Source: Rhodospirillaceae bacterium (GTDB taxonomy: Bacteria; Pseudomonadota; Alphaproteobacteria; Bin65). From it: a stretch of DNA of 64,000 nucleotides. The stretch spans positions 1-64,000 of the forward strand of contig JAPPLJ010000063.1 in assembly GCA_028819475.1 (NCBI GenBank). Direction: 5' to 3'. The notes under the pieces are model-generated. The model saw only the letters and a program-made list of their open reading frames with translations. It was not told the DNA's origin and ran no database searches. The first letter of the stretch is position 1; each line of letters starts with the position of its first letter. Below are positions 25,360-34,516 of this stretch, piece after piece. A program made the translations under genes and the position numbers.

Positions 25360-25389
25360 GAAAAAGCCCCCGTCCGGCGGGAGGGGGCT
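25360..25389 (-). terminator. Terminator or attenuator between binding protein and permease genes
   Basis: On the minus strand AGCCCCC ... GGGGGCT forms a GC-rich stem (25365-25389) followed by TTTTTC. It lies inside the operon, 27 bp after the binding-protein stop, so it is more likely a partial terminator that raises the binding-protein to permease ratio than the operon end. Confidence 0.7.
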
Positions 25390-25415
25390 TCTATCGTGCT
25401 TCCCGGAACCGGCAT

Positions 25416-26168
25416 CTAGTAGATGTCGAACGGAAAGTATTTCGCGTTGATCTTGGCGTAGGTGCCATTCTTGCGCAGGGCGAGGATTGCGGCGTTCACT
25501 CTTTCAAGAAGTTCAGTGTCATCCTTGCGGGCGGCGATGCCGATCTTGTCCTCGTTGCTGATCTGGCCGCCCGCCATCTCGAAGCCCTTGTTCTTCTTGA
25601 CCCAGTCGTAGGACGGCAGCAGGTCGGACAGGATGGCGTCGACGCGGCCGGCCTTCAGGTCGAGCCAGGCAGCGGTCTGCTTGTCGTAGACCTTGATCTT
25701 CGCGACCTTGCGGTAATTGTCTTCGAGATACTGCGAGCTGACCGTCGCGCGCTGGGCGCCGAGGGTCTTGCCCTTGATGCCGTCGGCCGTCGGCTTGAAG
25801 CCGTTGCCCTTTTTCGCGACGAACTGGAGATAGTTCGAATAGTAGGGCGTGGAGAAGGCGACCTTCTTCTTGCGCTCCTCGGTGATCGACATGCTGGCGA
25901 CGATCAGGTCGTATTTCTTCGCCAGCAGGCCGGGAATGATGCCGTCCCAATCCTGCGCGACCAGCGTGCATTTCGCTTTCATGTGCGCACAGATGGCCCT
26001 GGCGAGGTCGACGTCGAAGCCGACCAGTTCGCCCTTGGCGTTCTTGCTGTTGAAGGGCGGATAGGCGCCCTCGGTGGCGATCCGGATGTCGCGGGCGGCG
26101 GCCGGCGCCGAGAGGATGGCTGCGCCGACCATGGCGGCAGCGGCAAGCAGAGTGATTTTGCGGATCAT
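25416..26168 (-). CDS. Periplasmic polar amino acid-binding protein
   Basis: A 250-residue solute-binding protein of ABC family 3: signal peptide about 1-23 (cleaving near APAAARD), ligand-domain start IRIATEGAYPPFN, the GFDVDLARAIC block and the hinge SMSITEERKKKVAFS. Cys residues in CAHMKAKC may form the disulfide seen in Lys/Arg/His-binding relatives, suggesting a basic amino acid ligand. The ATG at 26168 is preceded by GGGAGACC. Confidence 0.88.
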   Translation of the reverse strand: MIRKITLLAAAAMVGAAILSAPAAARDIRIATEGAYPPFNSKNAKGELVGFDVDLARAICAHMKAKCTLVAQDWDGIIPGLLAKKYDLIVASMSITEERKKKVAFSTPYYSNYLQFVAKKGNGFKPTADGIKGKTLGAQRATVSSQYLEDNYRKVAKIKVYDKQTAAWLDLKAGRVDAILSDLLPSYDWVKKNKGFEMAGGQISNEDKIGIAARKDDTELLERVNAAILALRKNGTYAKINAKYFPFDIY

Positions 26169-26295
26169 CGCGATAGGTCTCCCTGACCGAATTTTTGTTT
26201 CTTCGGTTGCCTCCCCCGGCTCACAGCGGGCTTCCCGAAAACGCCTTCGCATTCCGTCCGGGGCGTTACGGCTGGGAACCAGCTTACAGCGGCCG

Positions 26296-27084
26296 CTACA
26301 TCTGGCTAGACAGGAATTGCTGCAGCCGTTCGGATTTGGGCGCGCCGAACAGGCCGGCCGGCGGGCCTTCCTCCTCGATCCTGCCCCGGTGCAGGAAGAT
26401 CGTGCGGTCCGACACTTCCCGGGCGAACCCCATCTCGTGGGTCACGACGATCATCGTCCGGCCTTCCCGGGCAAGATCCTGCATCACGCGCAGCACTTCG
26501 CCGACCAGCTCGGGATCGAGCGACGAGGTCGGTTCGTCGAACAGCAGCACCTTCGGCTGCATGGCGAGCGCCCGGGCGATGGCGACGCGCTGCTGCTGGC
26601 CGCCGGAAAGTTGCGCGGGATAGCTGGCATGCCTGTCTTCCAGGCCGACCTTTTCCAGCAGCGCCATGGCTTCCTCGCGCGCGGTGGCCCGGCTGCGCTT
26701 CAACACCCGGACCGGCCCTTCGGCAACGTTCTGCAGCACCGTCATGTGGGCCCACAGGTTGAAACTCTGGAACACCATGCCGAGTTGCGAGCGGAGTCGG
26801 ACGATCTGCTTGCGGTCGACGCCGGTCAGCCGGCCGGCGCGGTCGGTGCGGACCTGGAGTTCCTCGCCGTCCAGCACGATCCGGCCCCGATCCGGAATTT
26901 CCAGGAAATTGATGCAGCGCAGAAAGGTGCTCTTGCCCGAGCCGGAACTGCCGATGATCGCGATGACCTCGCCGGCCGCCGCGGTCAGGGACACGCCGTT
27001 CAGGACGTCGAGCGCGCCGAAGCTCTTGTGGATGTCTTCGACGACAAGCGCAGGCGGCGTCGACCCGGCGGGATGTTCCGACAT
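26296..27084 (-). CDS. Polar amino acid ABC transporter ATP-binding protein (HisP type)
   Basis: A 262-residue cytoplasmic ATPase: Walker [11 protein letters not shown]-loop [14 protein letters not shown], signature LSGGQQQR and Walker [12 protein letters not shown]. The ATG at 27084 is chosen because [12 protein letters not shown] then starts at the usual position; longer frames upstream are not homologous. First gene of the ABC operon, ahead of the binding-protein and the two permease genes. Confidence 0.9.
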   Translation of the reverse strand: MSEHPAGSTPPALVVEDIHKSFGALDVLNGVSLTAAAGEVIAIIGSSGSGKSTFLRCINFLEIPDRGRIVLDGEELQVRTDRAGRLTGVDRKQIVRLRSQLGMVFQSFNLWAHMTVLQNVAEGPVRVLKRSRATAREEAMALLEKVGLEDRHASYPAQLSGGQQQRVAIARALAMQPKVLLFDEPTSSLDPELVGEVLRVMQDLAREGRTMIVVTHEMGFAREVSDRTIFLHRGRIEEEGPPAGLFGAPKSERLQQFLSSQM

Positions 27085-27196
27085 CCGTCCATCTTCTAGT
27101 GCGTATCCGCCATCGATGGAACCGGAGTGAGGCGGCGCTTCCCGCCCGGCCCTCCGATCGGTTACGAATGGTCTGCGGACCGAAAGGAGACACGGC

Positions 27197-27412
27197 ATGA
27201 ACAGGCGGCTGACCGCAATCGTCGAATGGGAGGGCGATGGATACGTCGCGCTGTGCCCGGAAGTGGATGTCGCCAGCCAGGGAGACACCGTGTCCGACGC
27301 GCGCGACAACCTCGCCGAAGCGCTGACCCTGTTTTTCGAGACCGCCTTCGCCGAGGAGATCGACAGGCGGTGCGGTGTAGCGTTTTCGGCAGGACCGCAA
27401 CGCTGCGATTGA
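27197..27412 (+). CDS. Solitary HicB-like antitoxin-family protein
   Basis: A 71-residue protein matching the HicB N-domain: [26 protein letters not shown], then [17 protein letters not shown] good Shine-Dalgarno (GAAAGGAGAC) precedes the ATG. No HicA-type gene (short dsRBD-like toxin) is found in the flanking ~110 bp upstream or the repeat region downstream, so it is an orphan. Whether it regulates anything is unknown. Confidence 0.75.
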   Translation: MNRRLTAIVEWEGDGYVALCPEVDVASQGDTVSDARDNLAEALTLFFETAFAEEIDRRCGVAFSAGPQRCD

Positions 27413-27496
27413 AGAAGTCAAAATGGCACTAGGGATTCATCTTTAAGGTCTCGGCACCAAAACGCCGCCCCAACCCGCATTTCTCACAAGAATTGT

Positions 27497-27675
27497 CGCC
27501 CCGGCCCCCGAGCCGGGGCCCAGGGCTACTGGCAAATCGGAGGATACGGTTCCAGGAGACAGCAACTACCGCGGCGCTGCGTGGGTTGGATTGCAGAACT
27601 GCGAAACCCCTGCCGCCCATCTCTGAACGCAACGACCGTCGTGCGACTCTGGACCCCGGCTCGGGGGCCGGGGTG
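27497..27675. repeat. Intergenic element with 27-bp inverted ends
   Basis: Arms at 27497-27523 and 27649-27675 match at 25 of 27 positions as inverted repeats; each arm is itself partly palindromic (CCCCGGC...GCCGGGG). About 125 bp lie between. It fills the 288-bp gap between the HicB-like gene and the amidase, where no gene was found. It looks like a non-coding mobile palindrome of the alphaproteobacterial type. Confidence 0.7.
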
Positions 27676-27700
27676 AAATGAAATTTGCGAGAAGTGCTCT

Positions 27701-29158
27701 CTACCCCTCCCGCGCCCACAGCTCCCGGCACAGCACGCCGACCTGGTCCTCGATGGCCTGGGCGGCGTCCAGCGCCAGGTCTTCGCGGAAGCGGCTGGCG
27801 ACGATCTGGCAGGCGTTGGGCAGGCCGTTCAGCGTGCCGACCGGCGCGATTGCGCAGGGCAGGCCGAGCAGGTTCAGCGCCGAGATGAAGCGGGCGGCGG
27901 TGAAGATCTCGTAGACCCGCTGCGGCCCCTGCAGGTCCTCGTTTAGCAGGTTGACCGGCTGGACCGAGGCCGGAGTGAGGATGAGCGGCGTCTCCTCGAG
28001 CTGCGCCATCCATTCCCGGACATGGCGGGAGCGCTGCGCGATCGCCGTCATGTAGCCCTTGAGGTCGAGCCGGTTGGAGAAGGCGAGATAGGCGTCCAGC
28101 GTGTCGGTGAGGGCGGGCGTGGCGACCCGGTCGATGATCTCGCGCTGCATGGTCTGGACCTCCGCCATCAGGATGTCGGTCCACATCTGCCAGGTTTCTT
28201 TCAGCCGCGGCGCCGGGCCTTTCTCGACCGCATAGCCCGCGTCGGCCAGCATCGCCGCCGCGGCGTCGACCTGGGCCATGACCGCCGGGTCGCAGTCCAT
28301 GTCGTCGTCCGGCTGGGCGTAGAGTACGCGGATCGGGCGCTCCGGCGCCGGCCCTTCGAGCGGCACCCCTTCAAGCGGTACGGGGCACCAGAACGGGTCG
28401 CGCCAGTCGCGCGCCGCCATGGCTTCGAGGCCGAGCCGAACGCTCGCGACCTCGCGCGCCATCGGGCCCTGCACCGACATGAGCTGCGCCATCAGGGGCC
28501 GCTCGGCCGGCGCGCTCGGATTGTAGGCCGGCACCCGGCCGAGGGTCGGCTTGATCGTCGCCAGGCCGTTCGACCAGGCCGGGAAGCGCAGCGACCCGCC
28601 GATATCGTTGCCGTGGGCGATGGCGCCGATGCCCGCCGCCACCGCCGCCCCGCCGCCGCCCGACGAGCCGCCCGGATTGTGCAGCGGGCTCCACGGGTTC
28701 TTGGTCGGCCCGTGCAGGGGATTGTCGGTGAAGGCGCGAAACGAGAATTCCGGCGTGTTGGTGAGGCCGAGGATTATGGCGCCCGCCTTGCGCAGGTTGG
28801 CGACGACCGGCGAATCGTCCGGCGCGATGACGTCCTGGAAGGCGGCAATGCCGTTGGTGTTGGCCTGCCCCTTGAAGTCGACGTTGATCTTGACCGTGAC
28901 CGGGACGCCGTGCAGCGCGCCGAGCGGCTTGCCGGCCGCCCGGTGAGCGTCAAGGTCCGCGTCTGCCTGCGCTGCGGCCGCCCGGGCCTCCTCGCGCAGG
29001 TCGATCACGACGGCGTTGAGCGCGGGGTTCGCGGCGTCCATCCGCGCGCTGTGCGCCTCGACCGCCTCGGCTGCGGAAATGTCGCCGTCGCGGATGGCGG
29101 CTGCGGTCGCCGGGGCGGACCATTGCCAGATCGGGCGGGCAGTATCGGATAGCGTCAT
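27701..29158 (-). CDS. Amidase signature family hydrolase
   Basis: A 485-residue hydrolase of the GatA-type amidase family. The Ser-cisSer-Lys triad is indicated by VPVTVKINVD (Lys) and the Gly/Ser-rich stretch GGSSGGGGAAVAAGIGA, followed by HGNDIGGSLRFPA (nucleophile region). The ATG at 29158 begins the usual N-terminus (WQWSAPATAAAIRDGDISA). It stands alone, so it is probably a catabolic amidase rather than GatA; substrate unknown. Confidence 0.88.
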   Translation of the reverse strand: MTLSDTARPIWQWSAPATAAAIRDGDISAAEAVEAHSARMDAANPALNAVVIDLREEARAAAAQADADLDAHRAAGKPLGALHGVPVTVKINVDFKGQANTNGIAAFQDVIAPDDSPVVANLRKAGAIILGLTNTPEFSFRAFTDNPLHGPTKNPWSPLHNPGGSSGGGGAAVAAGIGAIAHGNDIGGSLRFPAWSNGLATIKPTLGRVPAYNPSAPAERPLMAQLMSVQGPMAREVASVRLGLEAMAARDWRDPFWCPVPLEGVPLEGPAPERPIRVLYAQPDDDMDCDPAVMAQVDAAAAMLADAGYAVEKGPAPRLKETWQMWTDILMAEVQTMQREIIDRVATPALTDTLDAYLAFSNRLDLKGYMTAIAQRSRHVREWMAQLEETPLILTPASVQPVNLLNEDLQGPQRVYEIFTAARFISALNLLGLPCAIAPVGTLNGLPNACQIVASRFREDLALDAAQAIEDQVGVLCRELWAREG

Positions 29159-29445
29159 GGGGCAGTCCTGAAACGAAGTGGCGGGCGGCGCCGGGACGGT
29201 TCGAAGCGGTGCCGCCGTCCGGGCCCTCGGGGATGCCCGTAGAGATACCGGTTTTCGCCGCCGTGCCAACAGCCGAATGCGTCAATTCGGCCGTGCGGCG
29301 CCGGTCTGCCTCTGCGCGAACGCCGGCGACGGCGCGCGAACCACTTGCATCGGCGGGCGGGCCGGAGCGACAATGCCGGCGTGACCGACAAACCCGAAAT
29401 CCGCGGCGCTCGCGAAGCGGGCGCGCGACGCCCGGTGCGCTGACG

Positions 29446-30060
29446 GTGGCCGTCGTGGACAGCCTCGAAGCGCTGCGTGCGCACTATCGCGCGCCGGGCG
29501 AACGGTCCCGCCGGAAGGTCGTCGACCGGCTCGACGACCATTGCCGGACCTACATCGCCCATGCGCCGTTCCTCGTGATCGGCACCAGCGCAGCGGACGG
29601 CGGCCCCGGCGACGTCTCGCCTCGCGGCGACCGGCCGGGCTTCGTTCACGTCGTCGACGACCGGACGATCCTGATCCCCGACCGGCCCGGCAACAACCGG
29701 CTCGATACGCTCACCAATATCCTGGAAAACCCGGAAGTCGCGGTGATCTTCATGATCCCGGGCTTCGACGAAACCCTGCGCCTCAACGGCCGCGCCGGCC
29801 TGACCGACGATCCCGAACTGCTGGAACGGCTGGCGATGGGCGGCAAGCCGGCCCTGATGGCGATCCGCGTGCGCGTGCGTGAAGCCTATATCCACTGCAA
29901 CCGCGCCCTGCGCCGGGCGGGCCTGTGGGACGAAGAGAGCAAGCCGGACCGTGGAATCCTGCCCGGAGGTGGCCGCATGGTCCATGAAATGGCCGGGCTG
30001 GACGGCGATCCCGAAGAAGCCGACCGCAGCTATCGGGAGGGGACGCGGACGCTGTATTGA
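29446..30060 (+). CDS. Pyridoxamine 5'-phosphate oxidase-family (FMN-binding split barrel) protein
   Basis: A ~204-residue protein with the split-barrel features of the pyridoxamine-phosphate-oxidase-like group: FLVIGTSAADGGPGDVSPRGD, ILIPDRPGNNRLDTLTNILEN, VIFMIPGF and IRVREAYIHCNRALRRAGLW. FMN is the likely cofactor. GTG 29446 and GTG 29455 are both plausible starts. No operon partner is evident. Confidence 0.8.
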   Translation: MAVVDSLEALRAHYRAPGERSRRKVVDRLDDHCRTYIAHAPFLVIGTSAADGGPGDVSPRGDRPGFVHVVDDRTILIPDRPGNNRLDTLTNILENPEVAVIFMIPGFDETLRLNGRAGLTDDPELLERLAMGGKPALMAIRVRVREAYIHCNRALRRAGLWDEESKPDRGILPGGGRMVHEMAGLDGDPEEADRSYREGTRTLY

Positions 30061-30123
30061 CGAAATCCGGTCAGCAGCCGCTCCGCTATCCGCCCTCCCG
30101 CCGCCAAACTTCCGGAAACCGCG

Positions 30124-30642
30124 ATGTTCAGGCTCATATCCTCAATCGGCGTAGTCATGGCCACCTATGCCGGTTTTGCGCTGCTGGGCCCGGTGCTCGG
30201 CCCCGCCGATTTCCGGATGGCCGCGTTCCTGGTCGAGCCGGCCTGGGCGATCCCCCTGCCGTCGGGCGGGATGTGGCAGGTGGATTTTCGCGTCCTTTTC
30301 CTCCTGGTCGGCCTGATTGCGCTGGCGTTCGAGACCCTGAAGACGGCGCGCGCCGGCGGCAGGACGCTGGGCTATCGCCTGCTCGCGATCCTGTGGCTCG
30401 GCGGCGGCGGCGCCCTGTTCCTGCTGGTCGGCGGCTTCGGCACCTCGACCTTCCTTCTGCTGACCGCCATGGCGGGGTTCGACGCGGCGTCCGGGTTGCT
30501 GGCGCCCCTGTTGAGCAGCCGGCCCGACGCCGATGTCCCGGACGAGGACTCCGAAGCGCCCCGGCTCGAAGCCCCGCACGCCGAAACGCCGGCTGCCGAA
30601 GGCCTGCCGGCGCACGAACCGGCGCCGACCGTCGACAGATAG
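30124..30642 (+). CDS. Small membrane protein of unknown function
   Basis: A 172-residue protein, not recognised. Three hydrophobic segments are visible (about 8-28, 55-75 and 88-115, the last with AILWLGGGGALFLLVGGFG), followed by a ~50-residue acidic, Pro/Ala-rich tail (PDADVPDEDSEAP) that is probably disordered and cytoplasmic. It lies 63 bp after the flavin-type gene and upstream of cytochrome c. Confidence 0.6.
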   Translation: MFRLISSIGVVMATYAGFALLGPVLGPADFRMAAFLVEPAWAIPLPSGGMWQVDFRVLFLLVGLIALAFETLKTARAGGRTLGYRLLAILWLGGGGALFLLVGGFGTSTFLLLTAMAGFDAASGLLAPLLSSRPDADVPDEDSEAPRLEAPHAETPAAEGLPAHEPAPTVDR

Positions 30643-30864
30643 GGCCTTGCAGCGTCATCCGGAAGCGGGCTCCATCGGCCCTTCTGCGGTCGGCAACGCG
30701 ATTCGTCTTCGCCTTATTTCGGCCCCAGGTTTCCGGCACAGGAATTTTGGATTTATCGAAATGGAACGGCATGGCACAGTCGGGAGCGAGACGCCCCGGC
30801 CGGCCGGTCGCCGTTCGACAGGTTTTCGGCGTCAAAGCCGCAAAGGACGAACCCGCCGCCCGAT

Positions 30865-31785
30865 ATGCGCCTGATCAGGCTTTTGCTGTTCCTCGCGGTC
30901 GTAGCGGCTTTTGCCGCCAGCATTCCCGCTTTCTTCCCGTCGCTGATCTGGCAGACGCCGAAGGCCGGCGCGGATTCGGCGACGGCCGACGCCGCGCGCG
31001 GCGCCTATCTGTTCGCCATGGCCGGCTGCGCGGGCTGTCACACCCGCAAGGGCGGCACGCCGCTCGCCGGCGGGCGCGAGATCGCCTCGCCGTTCGGGGT
31101 TTTCGTTTCGCCGAACATCACGCCGGACGCCGCCACCGGGATCGGCGGCTGGACCGAGGCGGATTTCATCCGGGCCATGACGCTGGGCCTGTCGCCCGAC
31201 GAGCGGCACTACTATCCGGCCTTTCCCTATGTCTCCTACACAAGGATGACGCCTGACGACCTGCGCGACCTGTGGGCTTACCTGAAGACCATCCCGCCGG
31301 TCACCGGCCGGACCGGGGGGCACCGGCTGGCCTTTCCCTATTCGTTCCGGCCCGGCCTCGGCCTGTGGAAGCTGCTGTTTCTGGAACCGGGCCGCTACCG
31401 GCCGGACCCCGGGAAATCGCGCAGCTGGAACCGCGGCGCCTATATCGTGACCGGGCCTGCCCATTGCGGCGAGTGCCATACCCGGCGCAACATTCTGGGT
31501 GGATTGCGCAACAGCGTCCGGCTGGCGGGCGCGCCGGACTATGGCGACGGCAAGACCAAGATCGGCGGCGCGCCCAACATCACGCCGCACATGGCAAAGG
31601 GCATCGGCGGCTGGAGCCTCGAGGAGATCGTGTTCGCGCTGCAGACCGGCGTCACGCCGGCGGGCGACGTGCTGGGCGGAGAAATGGAAGAAGTCGTCAC
31701 CAACGTCACGTCGAAGCTGACCGATGCCGACCGCCGGGCGATCGCCGAATATCTCAGAAGCGTGCCGCCCAAGTCGCTGGAATAG
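30865..31785 (+). CDS. Diheme c-type cytochrome
   Basis: A 306-residue protein with an N-terminal signal/anchor helix (about 4-25) and two heme c sites: Cys55-x2-Cys58-His59 (CAGCH) and Cys201-x2-Cys204-His205 (CGECH). Met ligands are probably in the segments after each site. The spacing and PNITPD blocks (twice) match the cytochrome subunits of membrane-bound alcohol/aldehyde or gluconate dehydrogenases (COG2010). No dehydrogenase gene is adjacent, so its electron donor is unknown. Confidence 0.88.
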   Translation: MRLIRLLLFLAVVAAFAASIPAFFPSLIWQTPKAGADSATADAARGAYLFAMAGCAGCHTRKGGTPLAGGREIASPFGVFVSPNITPDAATGIGGWTEADFIRAMTLGLSPDERHYYPAFPYVSYTRMTPDDLRDLWAYLKTIPPVTGRTGGHRLAFPYSFRPGLGLWKLLFLEPGRYRPDPGKSRSWNRGAYIVTGPAHCGECHTRRNILGGLRNSVRLAGAPDYGDGKTKIGGAPNITPHMAKGIGGWSLEEIVFALQTGVTPAGDVLGGEMEEVVTNVTSKLTDADRRAIAEYLRSVPPKSLE

Positions 31786-31857
31786 GACGATGCGGCGCTT
31801 GCCGGCCGGGCGCGCCGGGACGCAGGATCGGGAAGACCTGGGGAAAAGGAGCAAACC

Positions 31858-32280
31858 ATGCCGACGGTGACGAAAGAGGCGGTATTTGCTGCCGCGGCGG
31901 ACGATGTCTGGGCGATCGTGCGCGAATTCGGCCGGCTCGACGATTGGCTGCCGCCGGTCGTCGTCTGCCGAACCGACCGCGACGGGATCGGGGCGCTGCG
32001 GACGCTCACGCTCGGCGACGGCGCGGTGGTCGTGGAACGGCTCGAAGCCCTTGACGACGCAGCGCGGACGCTCACCTACTCGATGGCCGACGCCGGCCCG
32101 ATGCCGCTGGTCGATTACGTCTCGACGATCGCGGTGCGCGCGAACATGGACGGCACCGCGACCATGAAATGGTCCGGCAGCTTCGGCGTTTCCGGCGCGG
32201 ATGAGGGCGAGGTCGTCGCCTCGATCGAAGAGCTGTACCAGACCGGGCTGGATTCGGTAGGCGAGAAGCTGGCCGGGTAG
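31858..32280 (+). CDS. SRPBCC-superfamily (START/polyketide cyclase-like) protein
   Basis: A 140-residue protein with the START-like pattern: an N-terminal strand EAVFAAAADDVWAIVREFGRLDDWLP, central strands (RTLTLGDGAVVVERLEAL) and a long C-terminal helix (VASIEELYQTGLDSVGEKL). Such proteins bind hydrophobic ligands or catalyse cyclisation. Ligand unknown. It follows the cytochrome gene by 72 bp. Confidence 0.75.
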   Translation: MPTVTKEAVFAAAADDVWAIVREFGRLDDWLPPVVVCRTDRDGIGALRTLTLGDGAVVVERLEALDDAARTLTYSMADAGPMPLVDYVSTIAVRANMDGTATMKWSGSFGVSGADEGEVVASIEELYQTGLDSVGEKLAG

Positions 32281-32341
32281 GCCGGTCGGGCAAAATCCGC
32301 CGGAACCATCGGTGCCATTCCGGTCGCCGCAGCCCGCCGCC

Positions 32342-32674
32342 TTAACCCTTCTCCGCTTTCTTCGCGTCGAAATATTTCTTTGTCGTGAAGCTCAGGCCCC
32401 GCTCGGCATAGCCTCGGCACTGGCGGTCCTTGAATTCGACCGCCTTTTCCCACTCGTCCACGTCGTAGAATTCGCGTTCGGCGACGCAGCGGATTTCCGA
32501 GACCGTGCGCGCATCGAGGCCGAGCTTTTCCGCGATCTCCTCGTCGGAAAGGCCGGGCTGCCGCTGTTCGGCCGGCATATGCTCCGGGTAGTTGACCTGG
32601 ATCGACTGGGACATCGCCACGACCCGGTCGCGGTATGTCCGGTAGACCTCGGGATCGACGAAAAAGAAGGGCAT
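32342..32674 (-). CDS. Small protein associated with the iron-sulfur pair
   Basis: A 110-residue protein, not recognised. It is Lys/Glu-rich, with a possible helix-turn-helix-like segment (LSDEEIAEKLGLDARTVSEIR) at about 42-62 and several aromatic residues (FFFVDPEVYRTYRD, WEKAVEFKD). It has two Cys, too few for an iron-sulfur cluster. It is the last gene of the unit with the two iron-sulfur paralogues, 9 bp after the second, and is probably co-translated. Role unknown. Confidence 0.65.
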   Translation of the reverse strand: MPFFFVDPEVYRTYRDRVVAMSQSIQVNYPEHMPAEQRQPGLSDEEIAEKLGLDARTVSEIRCVAEREFYDVDEWEKAVEFKDRQCRGYAERGLSFTTKKYFDAKKAEKG

Positions 32675-32683
32675 GGCCGGCTC

Positions 32684-33556
32684 CTATCGCAGCTGGCGCT
32701 TCTCGGCGCCCACGGGGCACACGCGCATACATTCGAAACACTGGCCCTGGCTGATGTTGGCGTAGGTCATGGACCACAGCGTGCGGGTCATCAGGTTCGA
32801 GTTCAGGATCATCCGCCGGCGGTCCCGGTCGTCCTCCTCGAACAGCTTTTCCATCGCCTTCTGGAAGCCGGGCACCCAGTAGGTCTGCACCCGGGTGGTG
32901 CAGCGCGCGGCGTCGAACCGCCGGCTCGCGATGCGGCCGTCCTCGAGCGTGCCGCCGATGCAGCCGTCCTCCTCGATCGGGCAAACCGCCATGCACGGCG
33001 TCTTGCCGATATCCTCGTACATCTCCACGCATTCCGGAGCCGGGCAGGCGGGGGTTTCCGGCTGCGGATCGGGCGCCAGCGGCAGGGTGGTGATGACGGC
33101 GGAATAATACATGAAGCCGTAGTCCGGATGGAGCACCGGGCCCGCGAGGCTGGCCGAACCGCAGCCCGCCAGCTCCGCCGCCAGCGACATGCTGAGGAAG
33201 GGCTGCCGCCCCTTGTCCAGCGCCTGCGGAACGTTGAGCGCGTAATAGCCGTAGGTGCGCTCGATATGGGTCGCGACCCGGTTGCCGAGGGCAGAGATAC
33301 GGTCGGTCGTCGAACTGACCTCCATATGCTCGTATTTCGGGCTCTGCCAGTCGGCCGCCCGCGGCTGCGCGCCGCCCATGACCACGACGGATTTCGCACC
33401 GGGCAGGTAATCCGCCGGCCGCTTGCCCTCGGGCGCGGCGGTGAAGGCCCTGGCATCGGCGACGCCCATGACCAGGGCGCCGCTCTTCAGGGCGAAGGCG
33501 CGCAGGTCTTCCTTGATGTTGCTGTCGGTTCCGGCGGCGGTCGGCGCGTCTGCCAT
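32684..33556 (-). CDS. QueG/reductive-dehalogenase-like iron-sulfur protein, paralogue B
   Basis: A 290-residue protein with the core pattern of cobalamin-dependent reductases (QueG and reductive dehalogenases): LPGAKSVVVMGG, ELAGCGSAS, PDYGFMYYSAVITTLPLAPD and a C-terminal ferredoxin-like part. Cysteines are arranged as CPAPEC-x11-CMAVCP and CFECMRVCPVG; the first block departs from the usual CxxCxxCxxxCP. No Tat signal or membrane anchor is seen, and it lacks the QueG C-terminal HEAT region. It lies 4 bp after paralogue A. Confidence 0.7.
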   Translation of the reverse strand: MADAPTAAGTDSNIKEDLRAFALKSGALVMGVADARAFTAAPEGKRPADYLPGAKSVVVMGGAQPRAADWQSPKYEHMEVSSTTDRISALGNRVATHIERTYGYYALNVPQALDKGRQPFLSMSLAAELAGCGSASLAGPVLHPDYGFMYYSAVITTLPLAPDPQPETPACPAPECVEMYEDIGKTPCMAVCPIEEDGCIGGTLEDGRIASRRFDAARCTTRVQTYWVPGFQKAMEKLFEEDDRDRRRMILNSNLMTRTLWSMTYANISQGQCFECMRVCPVGAEKRQLR

Positions 33557-33560
33557 GGTC

Positions 33561-34472
33561 TTACTTCAGCTTGCGTTCCTTGCGCCCGATCGGGCACACG
33601 CGCATGCATTCGAAGCACTGGGCCACGCTTTCCTTGTAGAAGCTGACCGAACTGCACGACCGGGCGAAGAAATCCGAGTTGATCATCATCCTCCGCTTGT
33701 CCCGGTCCTCCTCCTCGGCGATCTGTTCGAGCGCCTTCTGGAAGCTCGAAATGCCGAAGTTCATCGAGCGCGAGACGCAGCGTTCCCGGTCGTAATAGAC
33801 ATGCTCCATGTTGCCGTCTTCGTCGATCGAGCCGTCGAGGCAGCCGCCGTCGTCCGCCGGGCAGGCGGCCATGCAGGGCGTCTTGCCGATATGGCGGTAG
33901 GTCTGCACGCACATGGGCGCCGGGCACACCCCCTGTTCGAGCATGTCGTCGTAGTCGAGTTCCAGCGTCGTCAGGCAGGCCGAGTAATAGAGCAGCCCGT
34001 ATTGCGGATTGAGGATGATGTTGGCGGCGAAGGAGCGGGTGCCGCAGCCGGCGAGCACGGCGGCCAGCATCATCGACATGCGCGGCTGGTAGCCGGCGGT
34101 CGGCAGGGCCGGGCCCTGCATGGCGTAGTAGCCGAGCTTCCGCTCGATATGGTCGGCGACGACGTGGATTGCCCGGTCGTTGGCGAAATCGTAGCCGTTG
34201 ACCTCCATGATCCGGTGGTCGGGCGACTGCCAGGCGCCGGCGTTCGGCCCGCGCACGCCGACGACGATGACCGATTTCGCGCCCGGCAGGATATCGTAGG
34301 GGCGATACCCTTCGGGGACATACTCTTCCCAGCGCTCGACCGGCGCGATCCCGACCACGTCGCCGCCGGCCTTGAGCGCGAGCGCCTTGATATCGGCGGT
34401 CCGCCGGGTCCGTTCCGGCAGCCGCGGCGCGGTCTCGCGCTCCTCAGAACGGGTTGCGCTACTGGTGGACAT
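33561..34472 (-). CDS. QueG/reductive-dehalogenase-like iron-sulfur protein, paralogue A
   Basis: A 303-residue paralogue of the next gene, with matching blocks LPGAKSVIVVGV, AVLAGCGTRSF, PQYGLLYYSACLTTLELDYD, CPAPMC, KTPCMAACP and CFECMRVCPIG. The same unusual first cysteine block is conserved, so it is a family trait, not an error. Adjacent, co-transcribed, divergent paralogues suggest a heteromeric complex or substrate specialisation. Cobalamin binding is inferred from family resemblance only. Confidence 0.7.
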   Translation of the reverse strand: MSTSSATRSEERETAPRLPERTRRTADIKALALKAGGDVVGIAPVERWEEYVPEGYRPYDILPGAKSVIVVGVRGPNAGAWQSPDHRIMEVNGYDFANDRAIHVVADHIERKLGYYAMQGPALPTAGYQPRMSMMLAAVLAGCGTRSFAANIILNPQYGLLYYSACLTTLELDYDDMLEQGVCPAPMCVQTYRHIGKTPCMAACPADDGGCLDGSIDEDGNMEHVYYDRERCVSRSMNFGISSFQKALEQIAEEEDRDKRRMMINSDFFARSCSSVSFYKESVAQCFECMRVCPIGRKERKLK

Positions 34473-34516
34473 GAGTTTTCACGGGCTGCGCCGTCGCCGT
34501 TTCGCGGATCCCCTAC

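Noticed and set aside
27085-27700. A HicA-type toxin next to the HicB-like gene
   Set aside because: No short frame with a HicA-like pattern (GSHxxF) on either strand; the downstream gap is repeat sequence.
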